Assembly (NCBI GenBank): GCA_905221605.1
Contig: CAJNDS010000883.1
Location: 1 to 35,000, forward strand
Source: Symbiodinium natans
Lineage: Eukaryota > Sar > Dinophyceae > Suessiales > Symbiodiniaceae
Direction: 5' to 3'
DNA length: 35,000 nucleotides
The position numbers and the translations under genes were made by a program. Positions 17,616-26,603 of this stretch are shown in pieces. The notes beneath the pieces are model-generated. The model ran no database searches, had not been told where the DNA came from, and saw nothing but the letters and a program-made list of their open reading frames with translations. The stretch's first letter is position 1. Each line of letters begins with the position of its first letter.

Positions 17616-17689
17616 TTCTTTTGACAGACTCGCTCTCAGGTGCGACCGGCCATTCGGGGTCCCGGCGCAGGTTGGAGAAGAGCTCTGAG

Positions 17690-17950
17690 TAGGGTTTAGG
17701 GTTTAGGGTTTAGGGTTTAGGGTTTAGGGTTTAGGGTTTAGGGTTTAGGGTTGTTTGGTTGTTTGGTTGTTTGGTTGTTTGGTTGTTTGGTTGTTTGGTT
17801 GTTTGGTTGTTTGGTTGTTTGGTTGTTTGGTTGTTTGGTTGTTTGGTTGTTTGGTTGTTTGGTTGTTTGGTTGTTTGGTTGTTTGGTTGGTTGTTTGGTT
17901 GTTTGGTTGTTTGGTTGTTTTGTTTTGTTGTTGTTGTTGTTGTTTGGTTG
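17690..17950 (+). repeat. TTTAGGG array turning into (TTTGGTTG)n
   Basis: About nine TTTAGGG units (17692-17752) pass without a break into roughly twenty-two TTTGGTTG octamers, one shortened, then TTTTGTTTTG and GTT units. The Leu-Phe-Gly-Cys-Leu-Val and Asn-Gln-Thr-Thr-Lys ORFs are artefacts. Confidence 0.96.
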
Positions 17951-18299
17951 GTTAGGGTTGGGCTGAAACGAGCCACGTCCGGACTTGCAGCAGTCCCATT
18001 TTTGGGGTTTCCGTGCTCCTCTCCGAGGTTCCTAGTACAAGGGAGAAAGCATTTGGGGGCCTATGAGCAACGAAAACGAAAGATGTGTATATGTATATGT
18101 ATATATATATATATGCTAGCGACCTACCCTTTTTAGGCCTTTTTAGGCCTTTCTAACAAAAAATGACAAAGAAGGCCCAAAAGTCGCGTAGTTAATCACC
18201 AGGTAATGAAGGACAGTTACTGGGACACCCACCTCACAGACCCCGATAAGCTAGCATTGAAAGAATTTACATTTTGAATCTGAAGCGGACAATGCTGTT

Positions 18300-19800
18300 T
18301 TTAGATGTTTAGATCAGTGTTTTTCTATGCAAATTGTGCGTTTCAAGGGCAATTAATGTTTTGTTGAGCAACTAATTTATTTATACAGTTTGTACGAGGC
18401 AAAGTACTAATCAAATAGTGAAACATTTTTCTTGGTTCTATGCGAATTTAGCTACTAGAGTAATTATTAAGCAAAGAGCCCAATTTGACTCAAGTGAATA
18501 CTTTTTAAAGGAGCATACTCAGCCAAGATACGAAATAAACACCATTTTCAACCAAAAAATGGCAAAGTGTGCGTTTAAAGTGCAAATACTGTATTTATAC
18601 AATTGTGTTTGTACTCGGCAAAGTATGCTCTCTGAAAAGTCCACTGAAATACCTTATGTTTACATATTCATGAATCGTTTTTCTTTTTGAAATAATCTTT
18701 TTATGCGAATTTAGCTACTAGAGTAATTATTAAGCAAATAGCCCAATTTGACTCAAGTGAATACCATTTAAAGGACCATACTCAACCAAAATACGAAAGA
18801 AGCACCATATTCAACCAAAATATGGCAAAGTGTGGTTTAAAGGGCAAATAGTGCTTTGTTGAGCAACTAATGCATTGAAACAGTTGTGTGTATACCAGGC
18901 AAAGTATTATTGAAGTACTATCTGCAAAGTCAAATGAAACACCTTATGTTTACATATTCATGAAACAATTTTTTTGAAGTATTCATTCTATGCGAATTTA
19001 ACTACTAGAGGAATTCTTAAGCAAATAGCCCAATTTGACTCAAGTGAATACTATTTAAAGGACCATACTCAACCAAATACGAAATAAACACTTGCGGAAA
19101 TGGAAACGGTTCTACCTACATAACAAAGACAAAGATTGCTGAAGTATTCACTAAAGACCACTATATACTATGTCTGAAAAGCACAATTTGCATGAGCAAG
19201 CTTAAAGATGCACAATAATGGAAATAGAAGCGGTTCTACTTACATAACGATGAAACAAAGATGTCTGAAGTATTCAATAAAGACCACATATACTATGCTT
19301 GAAAAACGCAACTTGCACAATCAGGCTTAAAAAATGCACAAGGATCCTAGAAAAGTACTTAGTGAAGGCCATACACAAGCAAATTCACAAATACATAAAA
19401 AATATCCAAAAGCGCAAGCTTTTCAGGAGAATCTCTGGTAAAGTTTGGATTATAGGGTTTTGGGGTATGCCTGGACGAGTAGGAGTCACTTTTTAAGCAA
19501 ACAATTCTAAGCAATAAATGCTTTTTCTCAAGACAAGTATTGCAAATGCTGCTTCTAGATAATTAATCGCATTTACCAGGCAAATATTATCCATGCGAAT
19601 TGAGCTACCAGAGCACCAAGTAATGGCTGAATAAGGCCTACTACACTTGAGTACAACCAAAAGATGCACTAAACACTAGCGGCTCTACTTACATAATAAC
19701 GAAACAAATAGTTCTGAAGCACTAGAAAGACCACTTGTATACTATTTCTGAAAAGCACAATTAGCATAAGCACACTTAAAAATGCGTAGTTGTTGCCTCG
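18300..19800. repeat. Diverged internal repeats, about 285-bp unit, of the AT-rich island
   Basis: The phrase ATGCGAATTTAGCTACTAGAG followed by a conserved AGCAAATAGCCCAATTTGAC box recurs near 18439, 18704 and 18989. A decayed copy of the first part lies near 19593. Second-half phrases (GGTTCTACTTACATAAC, AGACCACTATATACTAT, AAAAGCACAATTTGCA) recur near 19110, 19230 and 19680. The repeats explain the short ORFs at 18418-18690 and 19299-19496. Confidence 0.85.
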
Positions 19801-19815
19801 TGACCGTGAAGGCGA

Positions 19816-20094
19816 ACCAAAAAGCCAAAATACCAAAACCAAAAAACCAAAAATACCAAAACCAAAAAAACCAAAAAAACCAAAACCAAAAAAACCAAAA
19901 ATACCAAAAAAACCAATTTTCCGGGACTCTTGGAGAAGCCTCATAGGGATTTCCTGAGAGTCCCGGAAAATTGTTTTTTTTTTGGTATTTTTGTTTTTTT
20001 TGGTTTTGGTTTTTTTTGGTTTTTTTGGTTTTGATTTTTTTGGTTTTTTTGGTTTTGGTTTTTTGGTTTTTTGGTTTTGGTATTTTTGGTTTTT
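19816..20094. repeat. Giant hairpin: CCAAAA/TTTTGG arms around a unique 17-bp stem
   Basis: The core stem is perfect: 19914-19930 pairs with 19957-19973 across a 26-nt loop (19931-19956). Outside the core, about 100 nt of CCAAAA/CCAAAATA units on the left face about 115 nt of TTTTGG/TATTTTTGG units on the right. A transcript would fold into a stem of over 100 bp. The 91-codon minus-strand ORF here (Phe-Gly repeats) is an artefact. Confidence 0.92.
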
Positions 20095-20445
20095 CTACTG
20101 TCCCGTGTATGCGATTTTAGTTGTATTTTAGTCTACGCCCTAGGAAATACGCTATATTGCACACCGAGTTTGCTTGCAGTGCAGCTGGGTGACTTGAGAC
20201 AAGGCGAAAAAGGGTAGGTCACTGGGGGGGGGGGGTACCATATATATATATACATGCGTATTGTTTTTTTCAGATATTATAAGCCCTAGACTTGTACAAG
20301 CTCAGAAGCCGCAACAAGAGCTCTCGGCACTTGTTCGGCTCACCACCAGGTCAACCGCCTTTGCCGCCCTTCCCGCCACCCTTCCCGCCGACACCCCCGG
20401 CGTTTCCGCCGGGCCAGTGGGCAGGAGACATCATGTTGAACCCTA

Positions 20446-20572
20446 AACCCTATAGACTAGACCCTAGACCCTAGAACCTAGACCCTAGACCCTAGACCTC
20501 GGACCCTAGACCCTACACCCTAGACCCCAGACCCCAGACCCTAGACGCTAGACCCTAGACCCTAGACGCTAA
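20446..20572 (-). repeat. Variant array CCCTAGA
   Basis: About seventeen heptamers of the variant CCCTAGA (with a few CCCCAGA, CGCTAGA, CCTCGGA), ending with two CCCTAAA units near 20570-20582. This variant dominates here and is rare in other blocks. Confidence 0.92.
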
Positions 20573-20582
20573 ACCCTAAACC

Positions 20583-20836
20583 AAAAATTGCAACGTGTGG
20601 ATTACAGTCAATAAGGGCTTTCGGTGCAAGTCCAAACAAGCCTCTGCAAGTCTGACTCCCAATCCTTGCTTCTCTTCTGAGTGGGAGCAGGAGCATCCGC
20701 CCGCCCGAGCTCCACCAGGCCCTCGTGTCATGCAAAGTTGAAATGCAGTAGCGCTCAGGCAAGTTGGCAGCATGGCATGGCATGGCGGAGATTTGACCCG
20801 ACCCCACACAAGACAGGGACACCATTGCCCCGACGA
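20583..20836. other. Unique spacer between two C-strand blocks
   Basis: About 250 bp of unique sequence containing overlapping 77- and 87-codon minus-strand ORFs (20562-20825). These start near a GTGTGGGGTCGGGTC run and have no family match. Nothing else seen. Confidence 0.4.
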
Positions 20837-20971
20837 AACCCTAAACCCTAAACCCTAAACCCTAAACCCTAAACCCTAAACCCTAAACCCTAAACCCCCT
20901 AAACCCTAAACCCTAAACCCGAAACCCTAAACCCCAAACCCCCAAACCCCAAACCCTAAACCCTAAACCCC
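20837..20971 (-). repeat. Telomere-type array CCCTAAA
   Basis: About eight perfect units, then units with extra C (CCCCTAAA), CCCGAAA and CCCCAAA. It ends in a CCCCCCAAAAAAG run. Confidence 0.96.
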
Positions 20972-21087
20972 CCAAAAAAGCTGCCCTGAAGGGAGCCGAA
21001 CACCGAGAATTCGCTTGTGGGGCCATCCCCTGAGCTGATTACTTCAGGGCTTTGGGGGCTTCGCTTCGGGGCTTGTGTCATATGGGA

Positions 21088-21238
21088 GTTTAGGGTTTTG
21101 GGTTTAGGGTTTGGGTTTAGGGTTTAGGGTTTAGGGTTTAGGGTTTAGGGTTTAGGGTTTAGGGTTTAGGGTTTAGGGTTTAGGGTTTAGGGTTTAGGGT
21201 TTAGGGTTTAGGGTTTAGGGTTTAGGGTTTAGGGTTTA
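21088..21238 (+). repeat. Telomere-type array TTTAGGG, about 21 units
   Basis: The longest G-strand-oriented block in the window, nearly pure after the first three units. It ends TTTAGGGTTTATTACC. Confidence 0.98.
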
Positions 21239-21336
21239 TTACCAAGAATATTCCCTGACGGTCCCTTTATAAACATACCGTAAAAACCCCCCAAAGCCCT
21301 ATTCTAATTCTTCAGGCTCCTACATGATTCCCCCCA

Positions 21337-21594
21337 ATGCCCTTCTACGATTCTGGGTTTGAGACTTTTTGTTCACTCCCGACTTCCCCATTCCTACGAG
21401 AGCCTGCTTGTCTGTCAGGCTTCCATGATGGCTTCTTTGGTTCCAGACCTCGCAGCAGACGCTACTTGAACAAAGCCCAAAGCCCGACACCACACAACGA
21501 CAGCAATACACAACACCACGCCATCTCGCAGGACACCGCACGACACTACGTCATGACATTGATCTCCACAAGGACTGGAAGCCTGCAAACCTAA
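21337..21594 (+). CDS. Uncertain 85-codon ORF
   Basis: It starts ATG 21337 (MPFYDSGFETFCSLPTSPFL) and ends TAA at 21592-21594 without interruption. The composition is mixed and polar, with an Arg-rich centre (GSRPRSRRYL) and a His/Asn/Gln-rich stretch. It lies about 100 bp downstream of the long TTTAGGG array. No domain recognised. An 84-codon minus-strand ORF overlaps, so coding strand and reality are uncertain. Confidence 0.25.
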   Translation: MPFYDSGFETFCSLPTSPFLREPACLSGFHDGFFGSRPRSRRYLNKAQSPTPHNDSNTQHHAISQDTARHYVMTLISTRTGSLQT

Positions 21595-21725
21595 AGCGGG
21601 GGGAGAGGAAGCGGTCAACAACCACAAGGGTGGGACTTGTGCATCGGACTTGGAAAAGTCCCAAGTCACAACGAAAGACGGAGGTGAGGGGACCTGATTG
21701 CAGGTTCGGGTTTCATGGGCTCGTT

Positions 21726-21810
21726 CCCTAAAACTAAAACCCTAAACCCTAAACCCTGAACCCTAAACCATCCTAAACCCTAAACCCTAAACCCTCAACC
21801 CCAAACCCGT
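21726..21810 (-). repeat. Telomere-type array CCCTAAA, short and interrupted
   Basis: About ten units broken by CCATCC and CCCTCAA variants. The following 21811-22100 is unique sequence with an internal near-repeat (GAAATCTAGGCGCCTTAAGAGTTAGAATA against GTAATCTAGGCGCCTGAAGAATTAGAGTA near 21945 and 22013), and no supported gene. Confidence 0.85.
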
Positions 21811-22108
21811 AAACATGCTTTGGTGGGAGCCTTGCCAGAAGTCCACCAGCCTCGTCGGGTGGCGCAGCTCAGAACTCCCTGCCCAGGTGGATCGAGGTGC
21901 CTGAGTCCTCGCCACTGGTGGTGGAGGCGAGGAGGGCCTCAGGGGAGTAATCTAGGCGCCTGAAGAATTAGAGTAGGGTTTTGGGGGGTTAGTATGGTAA
22001 AAACTCAGAAGAGAAATCTAGGCGCCTTAAGAGTTAGAATATGGTTTGGGGGGGGGGGGGGTAGTATTCGTATAGCTATGTAGGGACCATAAGGGAGCAT
22101 TTTTAGTA

Positions 22109-22384
22109 ATGACTCCGACCCCTATAGTAGCGGGTGTTGAGGTTCCAGCGGTTTCTGTGCCGATGGGAGTCAAGTTTCTACGGAGTCTACAGCTTGTGAG
22201 GATTACGAACTGCCATAGCTTCAATAAACTCGAAAATATGTATCTTTGCTTTGGGAGCGAGTATGATGTGGATTATGACATGAGCTCTTCTTGTTTCTTT
22301 CTTTCTTTCTTTTCAGTTGCAGCCTTGTGCATTGCCATCACTTTGGTCATGCCTCCGCCTAACACTCCGCTGCAGTCAGCATAA
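22109..22384 (+). CDS. Uncertain ORF with a TTTCTTTCTTTTCAG acceptor-like site
   Basis: An ORF of 91 codons starts ATG 22109 (MTPTPIVAGVEVPAVSVPMG) and ends at TAA 22382-22384. Its second half crosses a TTTCTTTCTTTCTTTTCAG tract near 22297-22315, a typical 3-prime splice site, after which the same frame reads AALCIAITLVMPPPNTPLQS. The tract could therefore end an intron whose donor is near 22196 (GTGAGGAT). No family recognised. Confidence 0.25.
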   Translation: MTPTPIVAGVEVPAVSVPMGVKFLRSLQLVRITNCHSFNKLENMYLCFGSEYDVDYDMSSSCFFLSFFSVAALCIAITLVMPPPNTPLQSA

Positions 22385-22461
22385 GAACCCTGAGGCCCTT
22401 AACCGAGCGAGTTAGGCATCCCAACGCTGGACCAGAAACCGTGTTGCAGTGTTGCATTCAG

Positions 22462-22694
22462 GGCTACTACCCCATGGCGCCGGTGGTTCAGTTCAGTGAC
22501 AGCATCCAGACCTTGCTGCCGGGGCCCTGTCGTCAGAAGGCTTTGGTCTGTTGACCTCCCGTGCCTCGTCAACTGCGGTCCAGGGGCGCACTTTTGGAAG
22601 AAACTTTCTGCCCACTCCACGCAGGAGTGGCTCGAACAACATCCTGTACGACCTCGACAACGATGCGTGGACTGCTTGGCATTTGGTCATCTGA
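22462..22694 (+). CDS. Possible two terminal exons, function unknown
   Basis: After TTGCATTCAG, 22462-22545 reads GYYPMAPVVQFSDSIQTLLP and onward. Removing a 38-nt GT...AG segment (22546-22583, ending GCGGTCCAG) joins it in phase to 22584-22694, which reads GRTFGRNFLPTPRRSGSNNI, then LYDLDNDAWTAWHLVI-stop (TGA 22692-22694). The end is acidic and tryptophan-containing and reads like a genuine C-terminus. It may belong with the ORF at 22109-22384. Both strands carry competing short ORFs here. Confidence 0.3.
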
Positions 22695-22699
22695 AGCCT

Positions 22700-23545
22700 T
22701 GGGGGCCGCCCTGGGGGTTCTCATAGGTGTCTGCTGCTGGCCTCCCCAAAGCCTTCTAAGCCCCAAACCCTAGGCCCTAAGCCCTCAACCCTCTTCCACT
22801 TAAGCCCCAGAACCATAAAGCCTGGACCTGCAGACTCCCAATAATCAACCTGGTCAGGCTTCCTTCTTGGTATCTGGGTTTCGGAGTACTATAGCTACTT
22901 ATACCTCCAAAGTATATACTTTTTTCCAGGGTCTTCTCCAAAGTAGGGATTGTGCCCTCTGAAGTGCAGCCAACAGTCCAAGGTTCGATCACATGACCTT
23001 CAACCATGATGGGGACCGCGCTTTGTCAATGGGGTGTAGGGCACTTGTGGCTTAGGATGGGCGAGGTGGGTCGTGGGGCTTTTTCGGCGGGTTTGCGGAA
23101 GATGGTGTGGATGGGGAAAGTACCAAAATCCCTCAGGTGCCAGGATTGGGTTCACTGTCTGTGTAGGATAGACCTGGATCCATTCTTGTTGTGAGCAAAG
23201 ATCTGACTTATGTTCTCATGAGAAATCTATATGCGCCCGCTTAGAAGCATCGAGCACCCTAGACCCGAAGCCCGAAAAGCCCTAAACCCTCGTCGCAGGA
23301 TTGGTCCGATTTCCCGGAGGCCATTGCTTGCCTGACACATTCACTTGGTAGGTCCTTGGGATACTGCCATTTTGCCCTTGTTGCATGTAGTAAGAGGCCC
23401 GTCTAAGTTTCGGAGGGTTTTAAGCCTCAAGCACCAACCTAGTTGAGAATTGAGCTTCATACAGTCGCGGGGCATGTTACAAGAGCTTAAATTTGTTGGA
23501 TGGGCAGTTCGGATAGTTGGCCAGGTTCTGCATTCTCCTGTGACG
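22700..23545. other. Mostly unique region with weak ORFs
   Basis: Contains degenerate CCCTAAG-type units at 22758-22800 and 23260-23292. A 62-codon ATG ORF at 23006-23194 (MMGTALCQWGVGHLWLRMGE and onward) and a 75-codon minus-strand ORF at 23341-23568 lack any supporting signal. No RNA gene seen. Confidence 0.4.
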
Positions 23546-23549
23546 AATC

Positions 23550-23903
23550 TCAGGAACCCAGCATCCAATGTGTGGGCACCATCTTATGTGGTTGCCGGAA
23601 GGTGCCAGAGGAACTGGCTGTAGAGAGGGCTTGTCCAGCAGGAGGCAACGAAGGAAAGGCAGGTCTAAGCTGAGCCTCAGCCTCTTTCAAACACGATTGC
23701 TGGTGAAGGTGGGTGCCGTCTTGCGACAAAATAGCTACGAAGAGCTCGCCATCTGCGTAGTCATCTGCTCGGATCCTAGCAGGGTCAGTCCCAATTGAAG
23801 TCCCAAACTGGAAGCAGCTGAAGATGATGCGAGACACCTGCTCCGGTGAGGGAGTTTGAAAGTAGGTGCTTGGGTTTGCCACTGAGGGTTTGCCACTCAA
23901 CAT
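23550..23903 (-). CDS. Probable coding segment on the minus strand, function unknown
   Basis: This 117-codon ORF reads like protein over its last 100 residues: SPEQVSRIIFSCFQFGTSIG, then TDPARIRADDYADGELFVAI, then a Gln/His/Glu/Ala-rich stretch to a TGA stop at 23550-23552. Third positions vary freely while first and second look constrained. The first dozen residues (MLSGKPSVANPS) are translated from the GGGTTTGCCAC minirepeat upstream, so the real 5-prime end is probably a splice site near 23868-23875 (AG followed by CAGGTGTCTCGC) and not that ATG. No family recognised. A 76-codon plus-strand ORF overlaps. Confidence 0.35.
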   Translation of the reverse strand: MLSGKPSVANPSTYFQTPSPEQVSRIIFSCFQFGTSIGTDPARIRADDYADGELFVAILSQDGTHLHQQSCLKEAEAQLRPAFPSLPPAGQALSTASSSGTFRQPHKMVPTHWMLGS

Positions 23904-24010
23904 CTCCTTCTAGGGTTTGCCACACAACATCTGATTTAAGCGGACTGGGCTTGCCACGCAACATCTCCATCTCATGTTTAAGGGATGTTGGGTTTGCCAC
24001 CGACATCCCT
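23868..24010. repeat. Degenerate tandem repeat GGGTTTGCCAC-N-CAACATCTC
   Basis: Five or six copies of a roughly 25-35-bp unit built on GGGTTTGCCAC and ACAACATCTC, with intervening TTTAAG or TAGGG. It ends next to TTTAGGGTTTAGGG at about 24013-24027. Confidence 0.8.
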
Positions 24011-24142
24011 GTTTTAGGGTTTAGGGTTTGCCGCAATTCGAAGCTCCCCAAGTTCAGAAGCCCGGCCTTCTGCTTCCACTGCACTTTGCCAAGGCGCGCC
24101 AAGAGCATTGTGGGCAGTTCCGCCCTCAAGGATCTTGCTCAG

Positions 24143-24210
24143 GGGGTGGAGAGATCCTGCGCCTTCCTTACGAATTCCTGTTCATGCTGTCCCCCCTCGC
24201 CATCGAAACC
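24143..24210 (+). CDS. Short exon-like segment with a strong donor
   Basis: After CTTGCTCAG, the frame reads GGEILRLPYEFLFMLSPLAI, then ET, and is followed at 24211 by GTAGGT, close to the consensus 5-prime splice site. It is hydrophobic, perhaps part of a membrane segment. A second plus frame (LPKFRSPAFCFHC and onward) is open across the same area, so the frame is uncertain. Confidence 0.22.
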
Positions 24211-24312
24211 GTAGGTTGGCATGGCTAGCAAGCAGCGACATCGACTGCAAGCAGCCAGGCAAGGGTTGTTGGGCTCTTCAGAGGACCTGTCTGGCGAAAC
24301 CCACGAGCATCC

Positions 24313-24545
24313 CTAAATCCCTAAACCCCTAAACCCCCAAACCCCTAAACCCTAAACCCTTAATGTCCCTTCCAGACCTTTTGTTGACTGCGTGTTCCAG
24401 GCTCTCCATGTGCTTGGCGTTGGCAGCCAATGCCGATGCGCTCTCCGAGATCTTCTCCAGGTGCCGGGTGGATGTGGGTTTAGGGTTGAAGGTTTGGGGT
24501 TTAGGGTTTAGGGTTTAGGGCTTAGGGCTTAGGGCTTTGGGTTGG
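24313..24545. repeat. CCCTAAA block, unique spacer, TTTAGGG block
   Basis: C-strand units at 24313-24362 and G-strand units at about 24476-24543 flank about 115 bp of unique sequence. Confidence 0.9.
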
Positions 24546-24641
24546 GATGTTCCGCCTGATACTAAGAATCCTTAATGGGAATGAAAATAGGGGGTACTAG
24601 AATCCCTATTACGGACTGTTGGTATAAGGGGGAGCATCTCA
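24541..24641. mobile_element. 101-bp foldback/MITE-like element
   Basis: Terminal inverted repeats of about 27 bp (24541-24567 and 24615-24641) share GTTG-GATG-TCC-CC-ATAC-AA with six mismatches. The interior is also partly self-complementary (AATAGGG with CCCTATT). A half copy with the same outer end (complement GGGATGTTCCCCCTTGTAC) lies at about 33894-33932. Confidence 0.55.
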
Positions 24642-24718
24642 ACCTGAGAGTCTGGCTCGGCACCGTGAAGACCCTCACTCTTGCACCCAGAACATCGGGA
24701 CAAACAGCTGGCTCTGCC

Positions 24719-24736
24719 CACCCTAAACCCTAAACC

Positions 24737-24782
<46 letters not shown>

Positions 24783-24797
24783 ACCCTAAACCCTATG
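24719..24797 (-). repeat. Variant array CCCTCAA
   Basis: Two CCCTAAA units, then about eight CCCTCAA units, then two CCCTAAA units. The variant is nearly private to this block. Confidence 0.95.
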
Positions 24798-24817
24798 CCC
24801 TTCCAGGCATCCCGAGT

Positions 24818-25402
24818 TCATAGAGTTCTGCCGCAGCGCCAACATTGCTGTGGAGGACAGCCGAACTGTCGAGTCCGTTGCTCGGGTTTTAGGGGGCAGC
24901 AAGCAGAGGGATGTTTTGCCAAAATCAGCTTGACCCGCACAAGAAGGGATGTTTTCGGGCTTGGGGCTTGGGGTTCAAGTGGTCCTGCGCCTGAAAAAGG
25001 TGGCTTGAGTGTCAAAGTGTCAGGCGTTTCAATGATGGTTTGTCTCTCAAATCGGCAACATCTGAGAACCGATCCAGGGACGGGGGATGCTTTTTTGGTT
25101 TCGCAAGCCACGTAGAAGACTCTGGGGACAACTTGGGAGGAGAAGTTACATCGTTGATCATTGATGTGTTTATTGCTGGCACTGACGTTTTCCACAGCTT
25201 TGCAACGCGACCTTATACTCCCAGAGGACTCCGTCACAGCTGGGGACTTTTCAGTGCCACCGCCGACACCGTCCGCCTGGGCACCGTCGAGCAAGAACAA
25301 GAGCAGGGTTCCCGGACTTGGTTGCAGGGGCGGACCCGAAGAAGAGATGTAGACTAAATTCCCCAAACCCCCCCAATACCCCGAACCCCCCAAACCCCCC
25401 AA
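24818..25402 (-). CDS. Uncertain long ORF (194 codons)
   Basis: The longest ORF here outside simple-sequence DNA. It starts inside the CCCCAAA block (so the first dozen Gly-rich residues are repeat-derived) and runs through Ser/Val/Lys-rich sequence (CKAVENVSASNKHINDQRCN) to a Cys-rich end (CPPQQCWRCGRTL). No signal, domain or family is recognised. A run of this length is about the maximum expected by chance in 35 kb at this composition, and an open plus-strand frame of 105 codons (25040-25357) overlaps it. Either could be real. Confidence 0.2.
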   Translation of the reverse strand: MGGLGGSGYWGGLGNLVYISSSGPPLQPSPGTLLLFLLDGAQADGVGGGTEKSPAVTESSGSIRSRCKAVENVSASNKHINDQRCNFSSQVVPRVFYVACETKKASPVPGSVLRCCRFERQTIIETPDTLTLKPPFSGAGPLEPQAPSPKTSLLVRVKLILAKHPSACCPLKPEQRTRQFGCPPQQCWRCGRTL

Positions 25403-25515
25403 ACCCCCCCAAACCCCCCAAACCCCCCAAACCCCCCCAAACCCCCCAAACCCCCCAAAGCCCCCTGAAGCACCTAAGCTCCCCCCCCCCCCCCAAGTCC
25501 CCTAAACCCCCAAGC
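25372..25515 (-). repeat. CCCCAAA variant block
   Basis: About ten units of CCCCCCAAA/CCCCCAAA, a long C run near 25482-25494, and CCCCTAAA units to 25565. It is a C-rich drift of the telomere unit. G-strand counterparts with G runs lie at 25674-25825. Confidence 0.93.
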
Positions 25516-25942
25516 ACCCCCGCCCAAGCACCGCCCGAGCATCCCCCACGCCCCTAAGCCCTAAAGCTGAACTCAAAACATGTCACACTTCCACAGGGGT
25601 ACAGGGGTGTGTGACCTAGCGCCACTTGAGGAAAAAAGAAGCGCGAGTACACTCAGGAGGCTTGGGCGGGCTGTAGGGTTTAGGGTTTGGGGGGTACTTA
25701 GTTTGGAGGGGGGGGGGGGGTTGGGGTTTAATTATTGGGGGGTAGTTGAGGTGGAGGGCTGGGGTTCAGGGTTTGAGGGTTTTGGGTTTAAGGTTCGGGG
25801 GTAGTTTAGGCGGGGGGGGGGGGGGTTGTTTGGGCTTGGCGGACTTCTTCACAATCCGCCAGCCCACCGCACTGTTGCCGCTTTCTCGAGTCCCAAGCAT
25901 CCCCAACGCGAACAGGTCGGAGACTACTGGGCTTACACCCCC

Positions 25943-26500
25943 CCCCTAACCCTTAACCCCTAAACCCTAAACCCGAACCCAAGAACGAGGGTGTGCCCGG
26001 GGGCGGGGGGGGGGGGAGCAAGAACCGTTTGCTGGTATGACGCCTTGGGTGCCTGGCCCCAATCCCTTCCTTGCGGCCACTTGGGGCAGATGGATCCGAA
26101 GCAGAAGAAGCCGAGATCCCACTTTGTTTGCCATTCCATGACCCTTGCATTCCAGCGGGTGGGTGGGTCAGACCAGATTCTTGGTCTGCATGTTCCAAAC
26201 GCCTTTTGCCTGGGGCTGAGACGAAGAAGGTTAGAAGGTGTAGGGTGTAGGTTTAGGCTAGAATGTGCCAGGAGTGGGACGAGTGGAATGCCCAGAAGAA
26301 GTCCAAGGCAGAAACCAATGGCCATTCTGGTGAGGACTGGGCGCTCCTTGAAACCCAGAAGCGAGCAGACCATAACCCCCGAAGCCCGAACCGCCCCAAA
26401 AATTCCAAACCAGGCAAAGACACACCCCGGAGCCGACTTTTGTGCCATATCCCACACCCAACCCCTACGAAGCCTGGAGTGCCAGATGCTAAGCTGCTGA
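25943..26500. other. Unique segment with open frames on both strands
   Basis: After a short CCCTAAA block (25943-25980), about 500 bp stays open on plus (169 codons, 25991-26500) and minus (165 codons, 25960-26457). The minus frame includes a hydrophobic stretch (MAIGFCLGLLLGIPLVPLL) that could be a membrane segment. The plus frame at 26263-26450 is Lys/Glu/Asn-rich. The evidence does not decide the strand, so neither is called as a gene. Confidence 0.3.
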
Positions 26501-26603
26501 AACCTGCGCGAACGTCCAGAATCTCAAGCCCCGTCGGTTGGCTCCAACACCTTGTTGGCTTCAGGGTCTAGCGGGGCCAGGGCCAGAATGTGGGGGTTTC
26601 CGT

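Larger units (their letters stand above)
18085..20255. mobile_element. AT-rich island with inverted ends, possible inserted element
   Basis: Base composition changes sharply to AT-rich between two TA tracts (18087-18114 and 20233-20253). Just inside each lies one arm of a perfect 14-bp inverted repeat: GACCTACCCTTTTT at 18121-18134 and its complement at 20207-20220. No telomere-type block occurs inside, although such blocks occur every few hundred bases outside. The only ORFs inside are short (90 codons or fewer) and unrecognised, so no transposase is visible. It may be a non-autonomous element or a relic. Confidence 0.5.

Noticed and set aside
17731-18136. Asn/Gln/Thr/Lys- and Leu/Phe/Gly/Cys-repeat ORFs
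   Set aside because: Translation of (TTTGGTTG)n.
19669-19944. 91-codon Phe-Gly-rich ORF on minus, suggestive of an FG nucleoporin repeat
   Set aside because: It is the CCAAAA arm of the giant hairpin read in one frame.
25960-26500. Overlapping 165- and 169-codon ORFs as a sense/antisense gene pair
   Set aside because: Only one, if either, is likely coding; there is no signal to choose and no splice or start evidence beyond the ORFs.
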